Assembly (NCBI GenBank): GCA_963971405.1
Contig: OZ020485.1
Coordinates: 2,418,001-2,482,000, forward strand
Reading direction: 5' to 3'
Length of the DNA: 64,000 bases
From: Psococerastis gibbosa
Lineage: Eukaryota > Arthropoda > Insecta > Psocodea > Psocidae
Numbering within the stretch: the stretch's first letter is position 1; every line of letters starts with the position of its first letter. The notes under the pieces were generated by a model. The model had not been told where the DNA came from and made no database searches. It worked only from the letters and a program-made list of their open reading frames with translations. The translations under genes and the position numbers were made by a program. Positions 39,915 through 52,800 of this stretch are shown here, in pieces.

Positions 39915-40138
39915 ACTGGCCCCTTGGGGGGTTCTATTATTGACATCAAGATTAATTTGTGATCGGATATTTTTGGGTCAATTGTAAAGCCTCTGTAATT
40001 TGACTTGTCACTTTTAATATAAAGATGTTGTCTAAACAGTTGTTTTTCCTTGTGGGTTCTTCGATACAATGATAATATCCAAATTAGGTCAAGAGGTAAT
40101 TTATGGCTTTCCACTCTGGCCATTTGTTTATGACACAC
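39911..40138 (-). pseudogene. LINE fragment: C-terminal part of the endonuclease
   Basis: Contains the final EEP motif (ISDHKLILMSI) just before the RT linker. It is out of frame with the upstream SGNH-endonuclease block, so a frameshift occurred near 40145. Confidence 0.75.
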
Positions 40139-40147
40139 TGATTGAAG

Positions 40148-41300
40148 TCAGCGTCGTGCGTCGTCATACTGGTCTAAAAGCAAGAGAACTTTTTCCATCT
40201 GCTCACAAAAAATGTTTATATCGCTGTCTGGGGTCCTATAAACGCCAGTTATGGCTAATTTTTGCGAGGGGACGGCTATTGCACACACTTCACAATGTCT
40301 TTCCAGCGCTAGCCCGTTTATTTTATCCAGGTTTATGAACTGCGCTTGTAGCTGGAGCTTTCCCATTATCATTACGCCCCTGTGAGCGGAGGACCTAAAA
40401 AAATGCGATAGCATCTGGAAGTTTTCAATTGGATACAGACTGATAATTTCTTCAGTTAGTTTATGTTCTTCTAGTATAATTACGTCTGGGCAGCTTTCTA
40501 ATTTTGAGAGGAATACTTCCATGCTCCCCACTTTATTTTTAAGTGAACATATATTCAAGTACATCACGGCTAGAGAGGCTAATGATTTTTTCGCTGCTTT
40601 ATGGATTCTCAGAGATGTTTGTCTGTTTCCTGCTACAATAGTTTCCCGCTTTATTTCAATTATATTGTTTATGTTTACACCTCTTGTTAATCTGGCTATT
40701 CTGTGCGATTTAGGATTGTATGGTCTGAGGCTCTGTCTCAGTTTTTTTACATCCGTTCTCTGTGCAGGTGGTGGTGATGGTGGAAGGGGGGGATGTTCCT
40801 GGCCTAAGTTTTTTGAGAGAACCGATTTTTTTATAATTTCTGCAATTTTTTGTTTTCCATTATAGTATAGGTGGATGCTTGAAAATTTAAAATCAGATTT
40901 GAAAAGTGTTCCCAAAGTATTGTCACATTTAGAACCTAGTACAGCGGCAACATAGTTGTTGAACCATTTAACATTGTTATTACATAAATTGCAGTCATAA
41001 CGTTGGAAGGGCCCGATTACACATATATTAGTATTTTTTGCTTTCTCTTTTAACTTAGTGAGATCATTATTAATTTTTTCAATATTAAAATAATTGGACA
41101 CGTCGCAGTGGCAGTCATTTGTACCAGCTATTATAATTACCGTATCAGTCATGGTATACCCTGAGGACCAGGCTTCGACGCTTCTTACCGCATCTGAAAA
41201 TTTCCCATTGGGCTTAAAGACAATCTGAACTAAATGAGTTTTTCTGAGTTCATCTAGTCTGGTTGATAGGTCCCTACCATGACTGTCGACTACAGTTAAT
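40148..41300 (-). pseudogene. LINE fragment: SGNH esterase fused to apurinic endonuclease
   Basis: An open frame without ATG runs through VLTVVDSHGRDLSTRL (SGNH block I, Asp-Ser), VIIIAGTNDCHCDV (block III, GTND) and SSIHLYYNGKQKIAEI (block V His). It continues into MYLNICSLKNKVGSME and CPDVIILEEHKLTEE, the start of an EEP endonuclease, with GVYRTPDSD near the end. Esterase domains occur in ORF1 of some CR1-type elements; here esterase and endonuclease share one frame. Confidence 0.8.
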
Positions 41301-42482
41301 ACTTTTGGCTTAGTCTTAGTTCTTATAGTTCTTAGAGTTTTCCATCTTTAGGCGCTTACATTCCGCTTCTAAACTCTCCAGCGCCATAACATTAGCCATG
41401 TCAGAAAGATGTGGTGGTATCTTTGGCCCTACCTCATCATCGGTAATGTTGCTTCTGAAAGTGTGTGCTGGAGAACTCGTAGGGTCGAGTAAGCTAGTAG
41501 ATCTATTCATCATAGTATAGGCTATATTTCGGTGTATTGCTTCTCGGCATATCAAACGAGTTATATCCTGATCGTACAAGTCCGGAACGGTCTTCTTACA
41601 GAGCAGATTTGAGACGTTGTGCAATAAGGGTCTATCTGCAGCTGGGGATTTTGGGTTTCACCCCTCAATTTGGGCACGATAGGACACAAAATATACACAA
41701 TAAACAGAACTGACTTTCAGACTTTGTCAAGTTATAAGAAAACCCATCAATTCGCAAAATAATACGTAAAAATACTGAAAATCGCTCACACACACAAGTT
41801 GTGACTCACTCGCGAACGTTACTCATTACATTTTTATCCCCGAGGTGATGCCCACGTAGTTTTCATGTTAAGATCAGCAATCAGCATTAAGGCTGCGGCA
41901 CAGTAGCATTTTCATAGAACTTTCTTAATTTAAATTGTGGAAATTTTCAGGATAGTGTAGGTATAATAGAGTAGTCTACATGCCCCGTGTATTCAATACT
42001 AAAAATTAGGCCTAACTTTTCTAATACAGCCTATTTAACTCGAATTTTACCACGTTTTGCTACTTCTACGCTTATAACAATAGTATTTCAGCGCCTAAAT
42101 TGCATCTAAAATTGGAAATTTTTCAGCTCAAATTTGGCTCTGTCCAGTTTTTGTCTTTTTCGAAATTACGTATACAATTTCTAAAGAGTTGATCCAATGC
42201 ATTATTATATTTTCTTATTGTTTTTCATCTAATAGGGTGGCCTATGGAACTATAAAAGGCATGCTTACAACAGTTACAAATATATATATAATTTTAATAT
42301 AAATTACAACCTACTAGTCCACTACACGACATTTTACTCGGTAATAGCTTACAAACCTGTGTTGGGAAACGTCTAGTGAAATAGAAATAAAATATTGATA
42401 CGGTACTGTGCCTAAAAAGTTGTCATTGTATTTTATGCTTATTGAGCTTTTTATTTGTATTCCCTACTTTGCTGCAGACATT

Positions 42483-43110
42483 GTTGTTGGAGGTTGTCCA
42501 TCTAACGTCACTGGAGGTGAGGTAAACTCTATAGTTTTTTGGGCAAGTAACCTGTCCGGTTTGGTTACTCAATTTAACACCTAAAACATGCCTGAAGGTA
42601 GAAATAATCGATAGAAAGGTTTCGCAGAAAAATTATTTTTTAGTTATTTTTCATTAAAATTTAGTTATTTTTATTTTTTTACCCCCAGAAGCAAACTATC
42701 AAGGGGCAAGTGACCCCCCGCATTTTGCCCACATTAATAACAGCTACAATATATGGGAATTTAAAAGAAATTGTTGGAGCTGTTTTTCAGAAATAATTTT
42801 TTTAGACGTTTTTTATGATTTTTTTGAGAATAAAACCTACCAAATTGAATTAGCCCAAAATAAAAAAAAATTGTCCCGAGGTATGATTTTTGTGAACTTA
42901 CATGCCGAATTTCATCATAATCGACCGAGTAGTTTTCCCGGAAATCGATGAACAGACAGGCAGAGCGACAGACAGACAGACAGACATTTCGTAAAAACCA
43001 CTTTTTTGGGTTCCTGGGACCTCAAAACGTGTAAATCCGTTGAAATCTCGGAATCGAAAATTTCGACCATCACAAAGCTTTCCTTATACTACGTATAAAT
43101 TGGAAAGCAC
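42483..43110 (-). repeat. Family A non-coding repeat, truncated copy
   Basis: Read on the minus strand it begins GCTTTCCAATTTATACGTAG, carries TTTTTACGAAATGTCTGTCT and the GGTCACTTGCCCC segment, and breaks off near GACGTTAGATGG. It lacks the final AAACTCGGACCGGTTC block. Confidence 0.75.
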
Positions 43111-43657
43111 ACGTTTGTGGGAATTTTAGGCATTTGGAGGAGGGGGGGCGTGGACCTGTGTCCTAAGTACCCATGGGTTAATCCGGCACTGTACTTACTG
43201 TCTAAACAGTAAACAACACCATTTGCCTGTTTTATTATTCCGTCTAAGTTTGGCTATGGAATTCTGAACCTCTCTCGTACATACAATAAAGAATAACTTA
43301 CGGTAATTGCCAATTCCTTATCACTAGCAACCAAAAAAATTGCGATAGGCCTGAAAATGGTAGCCGTTGGAAACCATTCTTGTCGCTCATTGGTTGTCAC
43401 AATTTGGTACGGTAACAGTCGTCTTAATATCTGGTTAAACCCATGTTAGAGCTCAAAAGTCTGCATGGAATGTTTTCAAGTGGGATTCCTAACGCAGTAT
43501 ATACGAGCGTAACTCGTACAGGTATACTCGTAAGCGAGCGGAACATTAAGCTCGGTGCATTGACGCATTGCACTACCGGTATCGCTTTTTGGCGTCCAAG
43601 CCATGCAAGCACTGCGGTTTTACCGATTTGCCATGCATTAAGACGGAGCGACTAGAT

Positions 43658-43876
43658 TCATGTTCGGCAGCTGATGCTTCCTGCATGTGGAGCCACGTCT
43701 GCCGTCGAGGGCCCCCCAGGGGCGTAGTCTAGTGCGTTTGGAGTGGTGAAGGCGTTTTTGGAGGGCTGGCGCGCAGTGAGCCACTTCTTCCAGGGGGAGG
43801 GAGGCTGTTGCAGTTCAAGGTCACCGCGGCCCTCATGGGATAGCCATGATCGCCACCCCTGCCCGCTGTCGTTCTC
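43658..43876 (-). CDS. Peptide GPCR, terminal tail exon
   Basis: Acceptor GATATTTTAG at 43877-43886, phase 0, 73 codons including TGA at 43658-43660. Reads [20 protein letters not shown], then [19 protein letters not shown] and [10 protein letters not shown]. There is no internal ATG start, so an ORF finder misses it. GC content and frame fit the preceding exon exactly; homology not checked. Confidence 0.55.
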   Translation of the reverse strand, partial: ENDSGQGWRSWLSHEGRGDLELQQPPSPWKKWLTARQPSKNAFTTPNALDYAPGGPSTADVAPHAGSISCRT

Positions 43877-46800
43877 CTAAAATATCAAACCCATATAAGA
43901 AATCAAAGCCCAAGAGCAGAATAAAGTATTAACAATATAAAATCCTATATGGTTGGAGCTAGGCTACATGGAGAGTGTTTTTGGTTTAGACTAAATTAAG
44001 AAAAATTTAAGAAGCCACCAGGCAGTTAGGCACCTTTTTTCCCCGATGTGAACCTATAAAGACTAACTGATGCGTACTTATTGGTTCCACCAATTACTCG
44101 TTCGAGTTAGGCTTGACGACAAGTTTATATAATGTGAGTTACCATGGCAGCCGCTTGTTGCTGCTGCGCTCGACGCCGCCACCACTGCCGCCTCGCCTCG
44201 GCGTTAGGCCGCCCCACGCCATCAGGCCGCTCCACGTCTTCGAACACCTCGGTAGCCGGTTCCTCTAGCGCATGTGCATCTGCAATGTCCGTTCCTTCAG
44301 AGGAGAAGCTGCGCTGCGTCCGTAACTGCCATTGGAATCTGCGCACAATTTAAAGTTAAAGTCATTAGAAACGACTGGAAATTCCATTATAGCCTACAAA
44401 AAGTTTTTCTTGCATTCTTTTGGAAACGATTTTCCACACCTGTAACCCCCGATCATGGTGATTTTAATACCGGAGTTAATATAATACCATGTCACGTGAT
44501 GTATTAATTCAATTGTTTAAAATAAATGACCAGTTAATTTCAGAATTTTTTAAATTTTGATGTTGGTAATCGTCGCAAGAGTGCTAAGGGTGGAAAATTC
44601 AAATTGTGTCTATTTTAACAATTGAATGATCGTCGGCTATATTTTGACGTGACAACCAGGGGGCTGTCAACGCTGTATAAAATGGAATTTTGCCCTTCTT
44701 CCACTAAGAACCGTCTTCTGCTAAGTGGACGGAGATTATTTTTTCCGCACCGCGGCGCTTGCAGCGTTCCCGCTTAAATTCAAATTTTGGTCTGTAACAT
44801 TTTAGTTGCCATATTCCAATTCTTCCAATTTTTTTTATATTCCATTATAATGACAGTTGACTGTATTTCAACGCTTATATTATGTAATGTGCCATTGGCA
44901 GTGTAAAGTCTAATAAGCTTACGTATGATAAGTATCGGTAATACAGTAGGCAGCGTTAGTCAATTGCAGTTCAAACGTTAAATTTCCACATTTCAATTTT
45001 ATTCATATACTTTTATACTGTACTGAACATTCCCATTAATACGGTAGTTTATTTTTACTCTTTGGCGCTACAGTCTAGAGCCCGTAATGTCCTAAAAAAC
45101 TTTTTCATAGCCCGTACGTAGCACATTGTTTATTACTCTAGATTATTATTAGTAGGTAACTCATTCGTCCTATGTCGAATGCCTCATACCGACGACCAAA
45201 ATTGATTTTTTTTTCCATTAGCAATCCGTTAAACGTCTTCGATGTCAACTTATGCTATCTACTATACGAGGGATAATGGACACGATGAGAGAATGAGCCA
45301 TGCTCAACATGGACAAAATGTACATAGTCGTATGAATGACCCTTTACCAAGTCAAAACTGAAACCCATGAACGACCTTGGTCTACTAGGCAAGCCACAGC
45401 TACCCCGAATGACCCTAACCCCGATGCCTTGTAGCCATTGCATCCGTGGTCGTCCCACTACTACCTATTCCTTCTCCCTAGGATTTATCACCCTTTTGAC
45501 TGGCATATTAATTGAATTGAAACAGCCCACAACCGAGCAATATCGGACTCTTATATTGCTAGCTCTCGGCATTTTTCTACTAAAACTCAAATCTAAAATA
45601 TAATAGTGCCCAGTTGAAAATGTAAACAAAACAATGTCAGTAATGGCTGGTAGGCTGGAGGCTGGATGGAGTGCGTCCTTCAGTCCTTGATTTTGGACTA
45701 TCTTTTTGAAAATATGTTTCAAATTGAGATTTTAGTGATAGTTTCAGAATTTGTAAAAAAATCATTACAATTTTTAAAATACATTTTATTCCCATGAATA
45801 TTTAATTTGACATTTAAATATTTACAAAAGAATTTAACTTGAGCTCTGTTGTTCAAGGAAAGTGGACGGAGAAAAAATTTCCGCTGCGCGGCGTGGCGCT
45901 GCTATCGCGAACTGAATCCCTATCCCGGTGACGAGTCTAGTTATCTGTTGTCTATGGTGACAACGTCTAATAAATCGATTAGCGCTGGCTGGAATACTAG
46001 GTGCATGTACGAAAAGGGTGACTCATCAGTGAGGATGCGCTGGTTTGGATTCGGGAACGGGAAGGGTCAGTAAAGCAACAGATGTAGAAGGTCTATCTCA
46101 ATTTAAATTATACCCTTGTCTTCATCTATTCTTCCTCTTTCAGGCCATGCTATATTTGTTGTGATAGGGCATGGGGTTCGACGTTGGAGGCTGGAAACGT
46201 GAGGAGGTGCGCCCACATTTGGCCAGAATTTGCCGATTTTAATCGAAAATACGCCTGTTTCGGCCACGTTTTTGGGGGTGTTAATAACAATTTGAAAACT
46301 TCAAACTACTTTAGTTCTTTTCCACATTTCTTACTTTACCCAGACATATACTCAGTTCAGGCTCAGGTGAGTGTATAAGCCATCCGTGTTTTGGCGGAAA
46401 ACAGGTTCAAAGGGTCCTTTTCAATTGACATGCATAGAGTAAAAAAATTTCACAGCCTGGAATTTTCAACCGAAATTAATTTTTAATGTCTCATTAGAAG
46501 CAGTAGTCTATGAATTAAGGTTTCAAATGAGTATGAATACATATTTCCAAATTTACCCCTTAAACACGAGTGGAACACAAAATTAGTAAACCGAGACGCA
46601 ACTGCAGCAATCTTATTTGAATTGCATGGGCGGGTTCAAAGCAATTTTCGGGCAGATGTAGAAGGCCTATCTTAATTTAAATTATACCCATGTCTTCGTC
46701 TATTCTTCCTCTTTCAGGCCATTATATATTTCTGGTGATCAAGCAAGGAGGGGTTTGGCTTTGGGGGTGTGAAACGTCAGGGGGTGCGCACGATTAACAA

Positions 46801-49800
46801 AAATCGGCCTCTTTCGGCCGCGTTATTATCTTTTAAAAAAATTCAAACTACTTAAGGGCTTTTGCACATTTCTTTCTCTTTCCAGCCATATATTATTTAT
46901 GTAAGATTTAGTAATTTAGGCGTTGTCACGTTAAACTATCGTCCGTAAACCGACCTTACAACCAAGTTACAGACAACCATTTTTTTTTGTGAGTTTCTTA
47001 AATTTTTTCTGCCTACATTCAGACAAATCATTTATAATAATTCTTAATATATTAGTTCAAAATTGAAACTTGTTTATTTCTAGGGCGATATGTGTTTATA
47101 TTTGCTATGGCAGCGTCGCGTCAGTTCAGTTCTCCAGTATTGCCAGCATCACAATTGAAAGAACCGGTCCGAGTTTACTCGAACATGCTTTCCAATTTAT
47201 CAATTAGTAGATAGAGAAAATTAGTAATTTCATGGTAAATAATTTTCTTATGGTTATATGGTTAAATTTCGGAGATCTCGGGGGGGGGGGGGGGGGGTTG
47301 TTGTCCCCCTGACTGACGTCACTGGAGGTGAGGTAAATTCTAGATAGGTCAGACCAACAACACATTACCACGCAGTAATAATGCCAGGGCACGCAATGCA
47401 ATTTCAGCGTGAAATCATTAAAAAAAAAAAATTCTTGCACAAAACCAACCAAATAGTTTTTTGGGAAACCAACCTGTCCATGTTTGTTACTCAGTTTATC
47501 ACCTAAAACATGCCAGAAGGTAGAAATTATCGATAGAAAGGTTCCACAGGAAAATGATTATTAATTAGTCATTTTTCATGAATATTTAGTTATTTTTATT
47601 TTTTTGCCCCCAGAAGCAAACTATCAACGGGCAAGAGACCCCCTGCATTTTATTAACATTAACAACGACTACTATATATTAGAATTTAAAAGAAATCGTT
47701 GGAGCAGTTTTTGAGAAATAATTTTTTAGACGTTTCTTGTGTGGAGTTTTTTGAGAATAACCCCCCCCCCCCCCAATTGAGTTAGTCCAAAATAAAAATA
47801 AATACATGCTAAATTTCATCAACATCGACCGAGTAGTTTACCCGGAAATCGATGACCAGACAGAACTACAGACCGAGTGACAGACCGACACTCGTAAAAA
47901 CCACTTTTTTGGGTTACTGGGACGTCATAACTTGTAAATCCGTTGAAAATTCGGAATCGAAAATTATGACCAGCACAAAGCTTTCCTTTCACTACGTATA
48001 AATTGGAAAGCAAAAATTCTGAAATGTACTGTTCATTTATTTTAAAAAATTGAATTAATACCATCACGTGACATGGTATTGTATTAACCCTGGTATTAAA
48101 ACCGCCTTGATCGGGCTGCTGGTATCTCCATGATTTGGGTGTCCCATGGTTACACTCTCATCAAGAAATTCACAATGGAGTTTTTACTATTTTTCTATTT
48201 ATTTTTATGTAAACTTTTCACTGCAGTAATTTAAATTCACCTTCGAATTTTGATTTTCTTGTTGACGGGAGGTTGCGTGGGCCCGACGTCCTCGCCACCA
48301 TTCTTGTCCGAGGAGAAGCTGGAGTGTAGCCGCCACTGAGCCCCGCTTTTGTCTCTCCCGCTACTCACCCTCGCGTCGCCAATGATTACGTCCGGGATGA
48401 CGGACATGGGTGGCTTGCTCACTGCCACCGCAACGTTCTGCAACAGAGAACACAACTCTAACAATTACTAAGCTGCGCAGCCTGGTTCTGGGACTAAGCC
48501 AATGAGTACTGCCCCTGCTTCCTCACGACGCTATAATAATTAATTACGCCCAGGATGACGCACGGACAGGGGCGGCTTGCTCACTGCCACTGCCGCAGTC
48601 TGCAACAGAGAACATTATTATGCACAGCTGGGGGAAGCCAAATGAGATGACTCCAAGGAGCTAAAATAATTTAAAGTAGGCTATAATAAAGAAACCCTGA
48701 CGCTGAAGGTAGTATCACAGAATGGAACTATTCCGCTTTGTGGATATTTTGGATATTACTAGTTGTATTTAAAAAACAATTTGGCACAAAACTAGCATTT
48801 TAAAAATAATTTCCCGGATTTCAGGGGTGGGGATGGCTACGATCCCCAGTCACCCACCCTTACAGCCACTCGATCGTGACCATAGTCCATAGCCATAACA
48901 CTTGTGATACGAGTGTTGTGCAGGACAACGCCCCAGTCCACAAGTCGGCGAAAGTAGTTGATGATTGTAGCTTCCAAGAACTAGATCATCCTCCATACCC
49001 ATACGGTCCAGATTTGGCTCCCAGCGATTTTTATCTGTTTCGTCTGCTGAAAAATGAGCTTACGGGCCAAAACATTTTTGGACAACAGTGAAGTATAGGT
49101 TGTGCATTTTGCCATTTTGAAGACCAAGAGAAAGACTTTTTTCAGTGGAACAGAAGCTCTTCCGACAAAGTGAATCAAGTGTATAGAACTACACACCTTG
49201 CGATCGGAGACGTGTCGTAACTCGACACAAGTACCTATTAAGTTACTTAATGAGGCGATTGGAGAGATTAATCGGATACATTTAATTGTTTGTAAGCAAT
49301 TAACCTTTTTGTTAAAACAAAAAACAACAAAAAGGTACTAATTGATAAATAGGAAAAAAATTTATGGATTGACTCATACCGGTATCTGAGTGAGTGTCTA
49401 TGCACGAATAAGAATATAAGAACGCTCCTCGTGACGCTGTTATCATAGTGTAGCTTATACTGTTACTACAGTTAGTGGCGAAACTATAAATTTGGGGCCT
49501 TCTCGAAGATTTATTAAAGTGGGGCACCTTAAAAAACCCACTAAAGATGCCAAAACTGAACATCTCGAGTTTCCCCAGATATAAAATGTAATTATGCCCG
49601 GAAATGATTTTAATTCTGTTATTGTAGTAGGAATAGGCATAGAAGCTATTGCAGCTACTCTTTCTGGCGAGTTTTGTATGCCATGTTCTGTAACAATGTG
49701 TCCCATGTATTCGACTGATTTCACAAACCATGAACCTGTATTATGGAGGATCTGAGGTATATAATATTGAAGGAAATTTAAAGAAAATAGTTGGAGCCAT

Positions 49801-52800
49801 TTTTGAGAAAATATTATTTTTTTGCCATTCAAAGTTGCTGAACTATCTCTAAGCCTTCCTTTCTTGGACGATCACCGTTGGAGGATTTTTATGTAAGTTT
49901 TACTAAATTTTATAGTAATATGACCAGTAGTGCGGTTTACATACATATGAAACATACGCCCCCCCCCCCCTCCCCAAACCACCTTTACGGACTCGGGAAA
50001 CCTGAAAGATCACGGGAAACACAAAATCTCGAATTATAAATTTGATTGATACTTTGACTATGAGCGAAAGTAAAGATGGGGTGCTATAGTTGTGCTATAG
50101 TTATTACATACCTGAGGCGTGGTCCTGACATTGAAGAACCCATAGACCAGCGGGTTCATTATGGAGTTGGCGCTCGCAAATATAAACAGCCCTTTCTGGA
50201 TCTTCTGGTCAACTTTTTTTGCTGATTCTGTGTCCATCCAATACCTAAAATTTGTATTTCGATTAAAACATTTCCCATGTCTTCTTCTTCTGGAGTATTG
50301 GTTTTTAGACATTGCCATTTTTAGACATTGCCGTTTGTAAATATTTTTATTTATTTATTATCATTTAGAGACTGACCTCATAAATTATGTGGCAGTGATA
50401 ATGTAGTTGTCATAACGTTTATAAACCAGCGTTATTGGAGGTAGGCTGGGGCTTATATAAGCCCCATTCAATACAAATAATTACAATATAATTTGTCATT
50501 TTTATCTTTAAATGTTTAGGCCTCATTAATAAAATAAAATAATATGTAATATGTTATACAGCAATATTATAATGTATTATACAGCATCAGGAAAGATTTC
50601 CTCGGGCAATATTGGGCCATACCAATAATTTTCACAACTCGGCGCCCATGGCGGACCCCGTAGGGAAGAACCGGTCCGAGTTTACTCGAACTGCTATTAG
50701 AGGCTAAATGCATAGTATCCACAATAATGAAAGGGAATATATAATTCTTAGTATGCTTATTTTACATGAAAAAATTAACATATTGACCAAGTACATTCAC
50801 AAAAAATATATTACTCAAAATGCTTAAAACTCCAATACTTCAGAGCTATTTTTTCAAAATTTTTCTTCTGGGAGACCTCCTGGCCCCCCTCAGTGGTAGG
50901 TTTATTCGTCTGTAAAATGTCAACTGTAGTATGTACTGTTTGCAAAATGCGTAAAACCTCACTAATTTGGGCCCATTTATCGATTTTTTTTCACTGGGGG
51001 GTCAAGGTCTTGGGGTCCTAAAGCCCCCCCAGAAATTTTGGGAATTAACGCCAATGCAATGCAGGTACTTAAGTGTTGTTATATAAATTAATAGGCCTAG
51101 TGAATAAAAAGTGGATAGGTTTGGAAAAAAACTGTCAAATATCATATAATAGTTCATAAAAATAACAAATATATATAATCATTAATTTATCGATAGTTCA
51201 TCAACTATATATGGGGCGTTTTCGAGCGTTTGACCTGAAGTGATGCCGTGACCGCCCTCTATCTCAAAAACAGTTCACCACATAAAAAAATTGATGAAAC
51301 CAAATTTGTAGAGAATTTTGTTTTCTACAATATTGATAAATGCAAATGGCAAAGAACCCATAGGAAATGAGATATTTACAAAAGAGCGCAAACACAGATT
51401 TTTGTGACCTTTGACCTTGAAAATTAATAGTTGCTTACACTGTAAGCCTTACAGCCTACCATATGCAGGTTTTGAGACAACTTTACGGGTGTCCATATAC
51501 AAGTATTTACAGACTTACAGCTGGGTATCTCGAATTCCGATAAACAAAAAATAACAAAAACTTAGAGTTTTAGAAAAACTTGTTATAACAACCCGAATTA
51601 GTAAAACCCAAATAATCGTTAAGAAATTAACTTTGTCTAAGAAACCCACTTGTGTTAGTATAAAACCCTGAGCGCTTTCGGCAAGAACTGCCATCTACAG
51701 AGGGAAACCCACTAGCACAGTTACACCTTATCTGCGATTTGAGACTTGCTCAACTCGAGGAGAAGATGCAAATGTGACTAGAGAGAGGAAACCTTGGTTT
51801 ATATAGGACTGGGAGCGGGAGGAGGAGGGGGTGGGAGGGGGCGTGGCTGGTTACCTATTCCTAACCTACTAGCTAGATCTATTAGAGGGGATGATTGTGT
51901 GAATGTTATGTCGTTTTAGGGGGTTCAGGGTTTTATACTAACACAAGTGGGTTTCTTAGACAAAGTTAATTTCTTAACGATTATTTGGGTTTTACTAATT
52001 CGGGTTGTTATAACAAGTTTTTCTAAAACTCTAAGTTTTTGTTATTTTTTGTTTATTAAAATGAAATACCAGAAGTCACGAGTAATCTAATTATTTATCG
52101 AATTCCGAGGTGAACTTACTATAATGACTGGACTATAGGCGATGTGGACGACGCCCCCTCTCGTTCCGCTACTGCTTACGTCACTGACCTTACAACATGT
52201 ACAGAGCAGTGGCTTCTTTTCTGTCCTAAGCCATGGGCCTAGCCCAAGGCCGGGAGGAGCGAATGCCCTTGTGTTAGGCCTGGGGCTTAAACACATGTGA
52301 GTAGCAGTGGCGTAAATAACTTCTGCCCCCCCCCCCTCAAGACCTTTGGTGCGCCCTACCCTACCTTGTCTCATTATTCCATATTTTCCTGATTGATAGT
52401 CATAAATAGTGATCCTATCTAGTGTAAATAAATTGTTTTCGTGAGGACTCAATTGTTTCTAGTGTATTCTTAAGAGGTTGTGGTGTCACTCGATAGCATA
52501 GGCACATAAAAATATGTCAATTTAGTGTAGGATTTAGTTTTGGTCCGGACACAGCCCGTTAATATTTTATGTATACGAATGCGGACATAATTGTTAAGTT
52601 ATCATTACGACGGCTTAGATTGTATAGTAATAACATTGCATGTACCTAATGCAAAGAGAGGGGGGGGGGGGCTGGGGGTCTCGTCTGGGGGAAAAATGTG
52701 AAAATATAAGTGTAATAATATAGTGGGGTTTATACAGCAGCAAAGTATAGATTTTTACAAAGCTTACAAAGGAAAGCTTATTCATATTGCAGCAAGGGGG

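Larger units (their letters stand above)
37727..41640 (-). mobile_element. Decayed near-full-length LINE with SGNH, endonuclease and RT regions
   Basis: Minus-strand non-LTR element. From 5' to 3': an N-terminal frame (41316-41624), SGNH hydrolase plus start of the endonuclease (40148 to about 41300), end of the endonuclease (39911-40138), RT (38808-39914, then 38050-38800 in other frames) and an untranslated part ending in (CATT)n at about 37727-37745. Frameshifts separate most blocks, so it is dead. The CATT tail and the esterase are features I associate with the CR1/L2 group; exact clade not assigned. Confidence 0.85.

Noticed and set aside
44144-44353. Plus-strand Ala/Cys-rich frame
   Set aside because: Mirror of the minus-strand receptor tail exon, which has splice sites in phase with its neighbours.
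45367-45722. Open frames on both strands near 45.4-45.7 kb
   Set aside because: Low-quality composition without homology or splice structure; probably chance.
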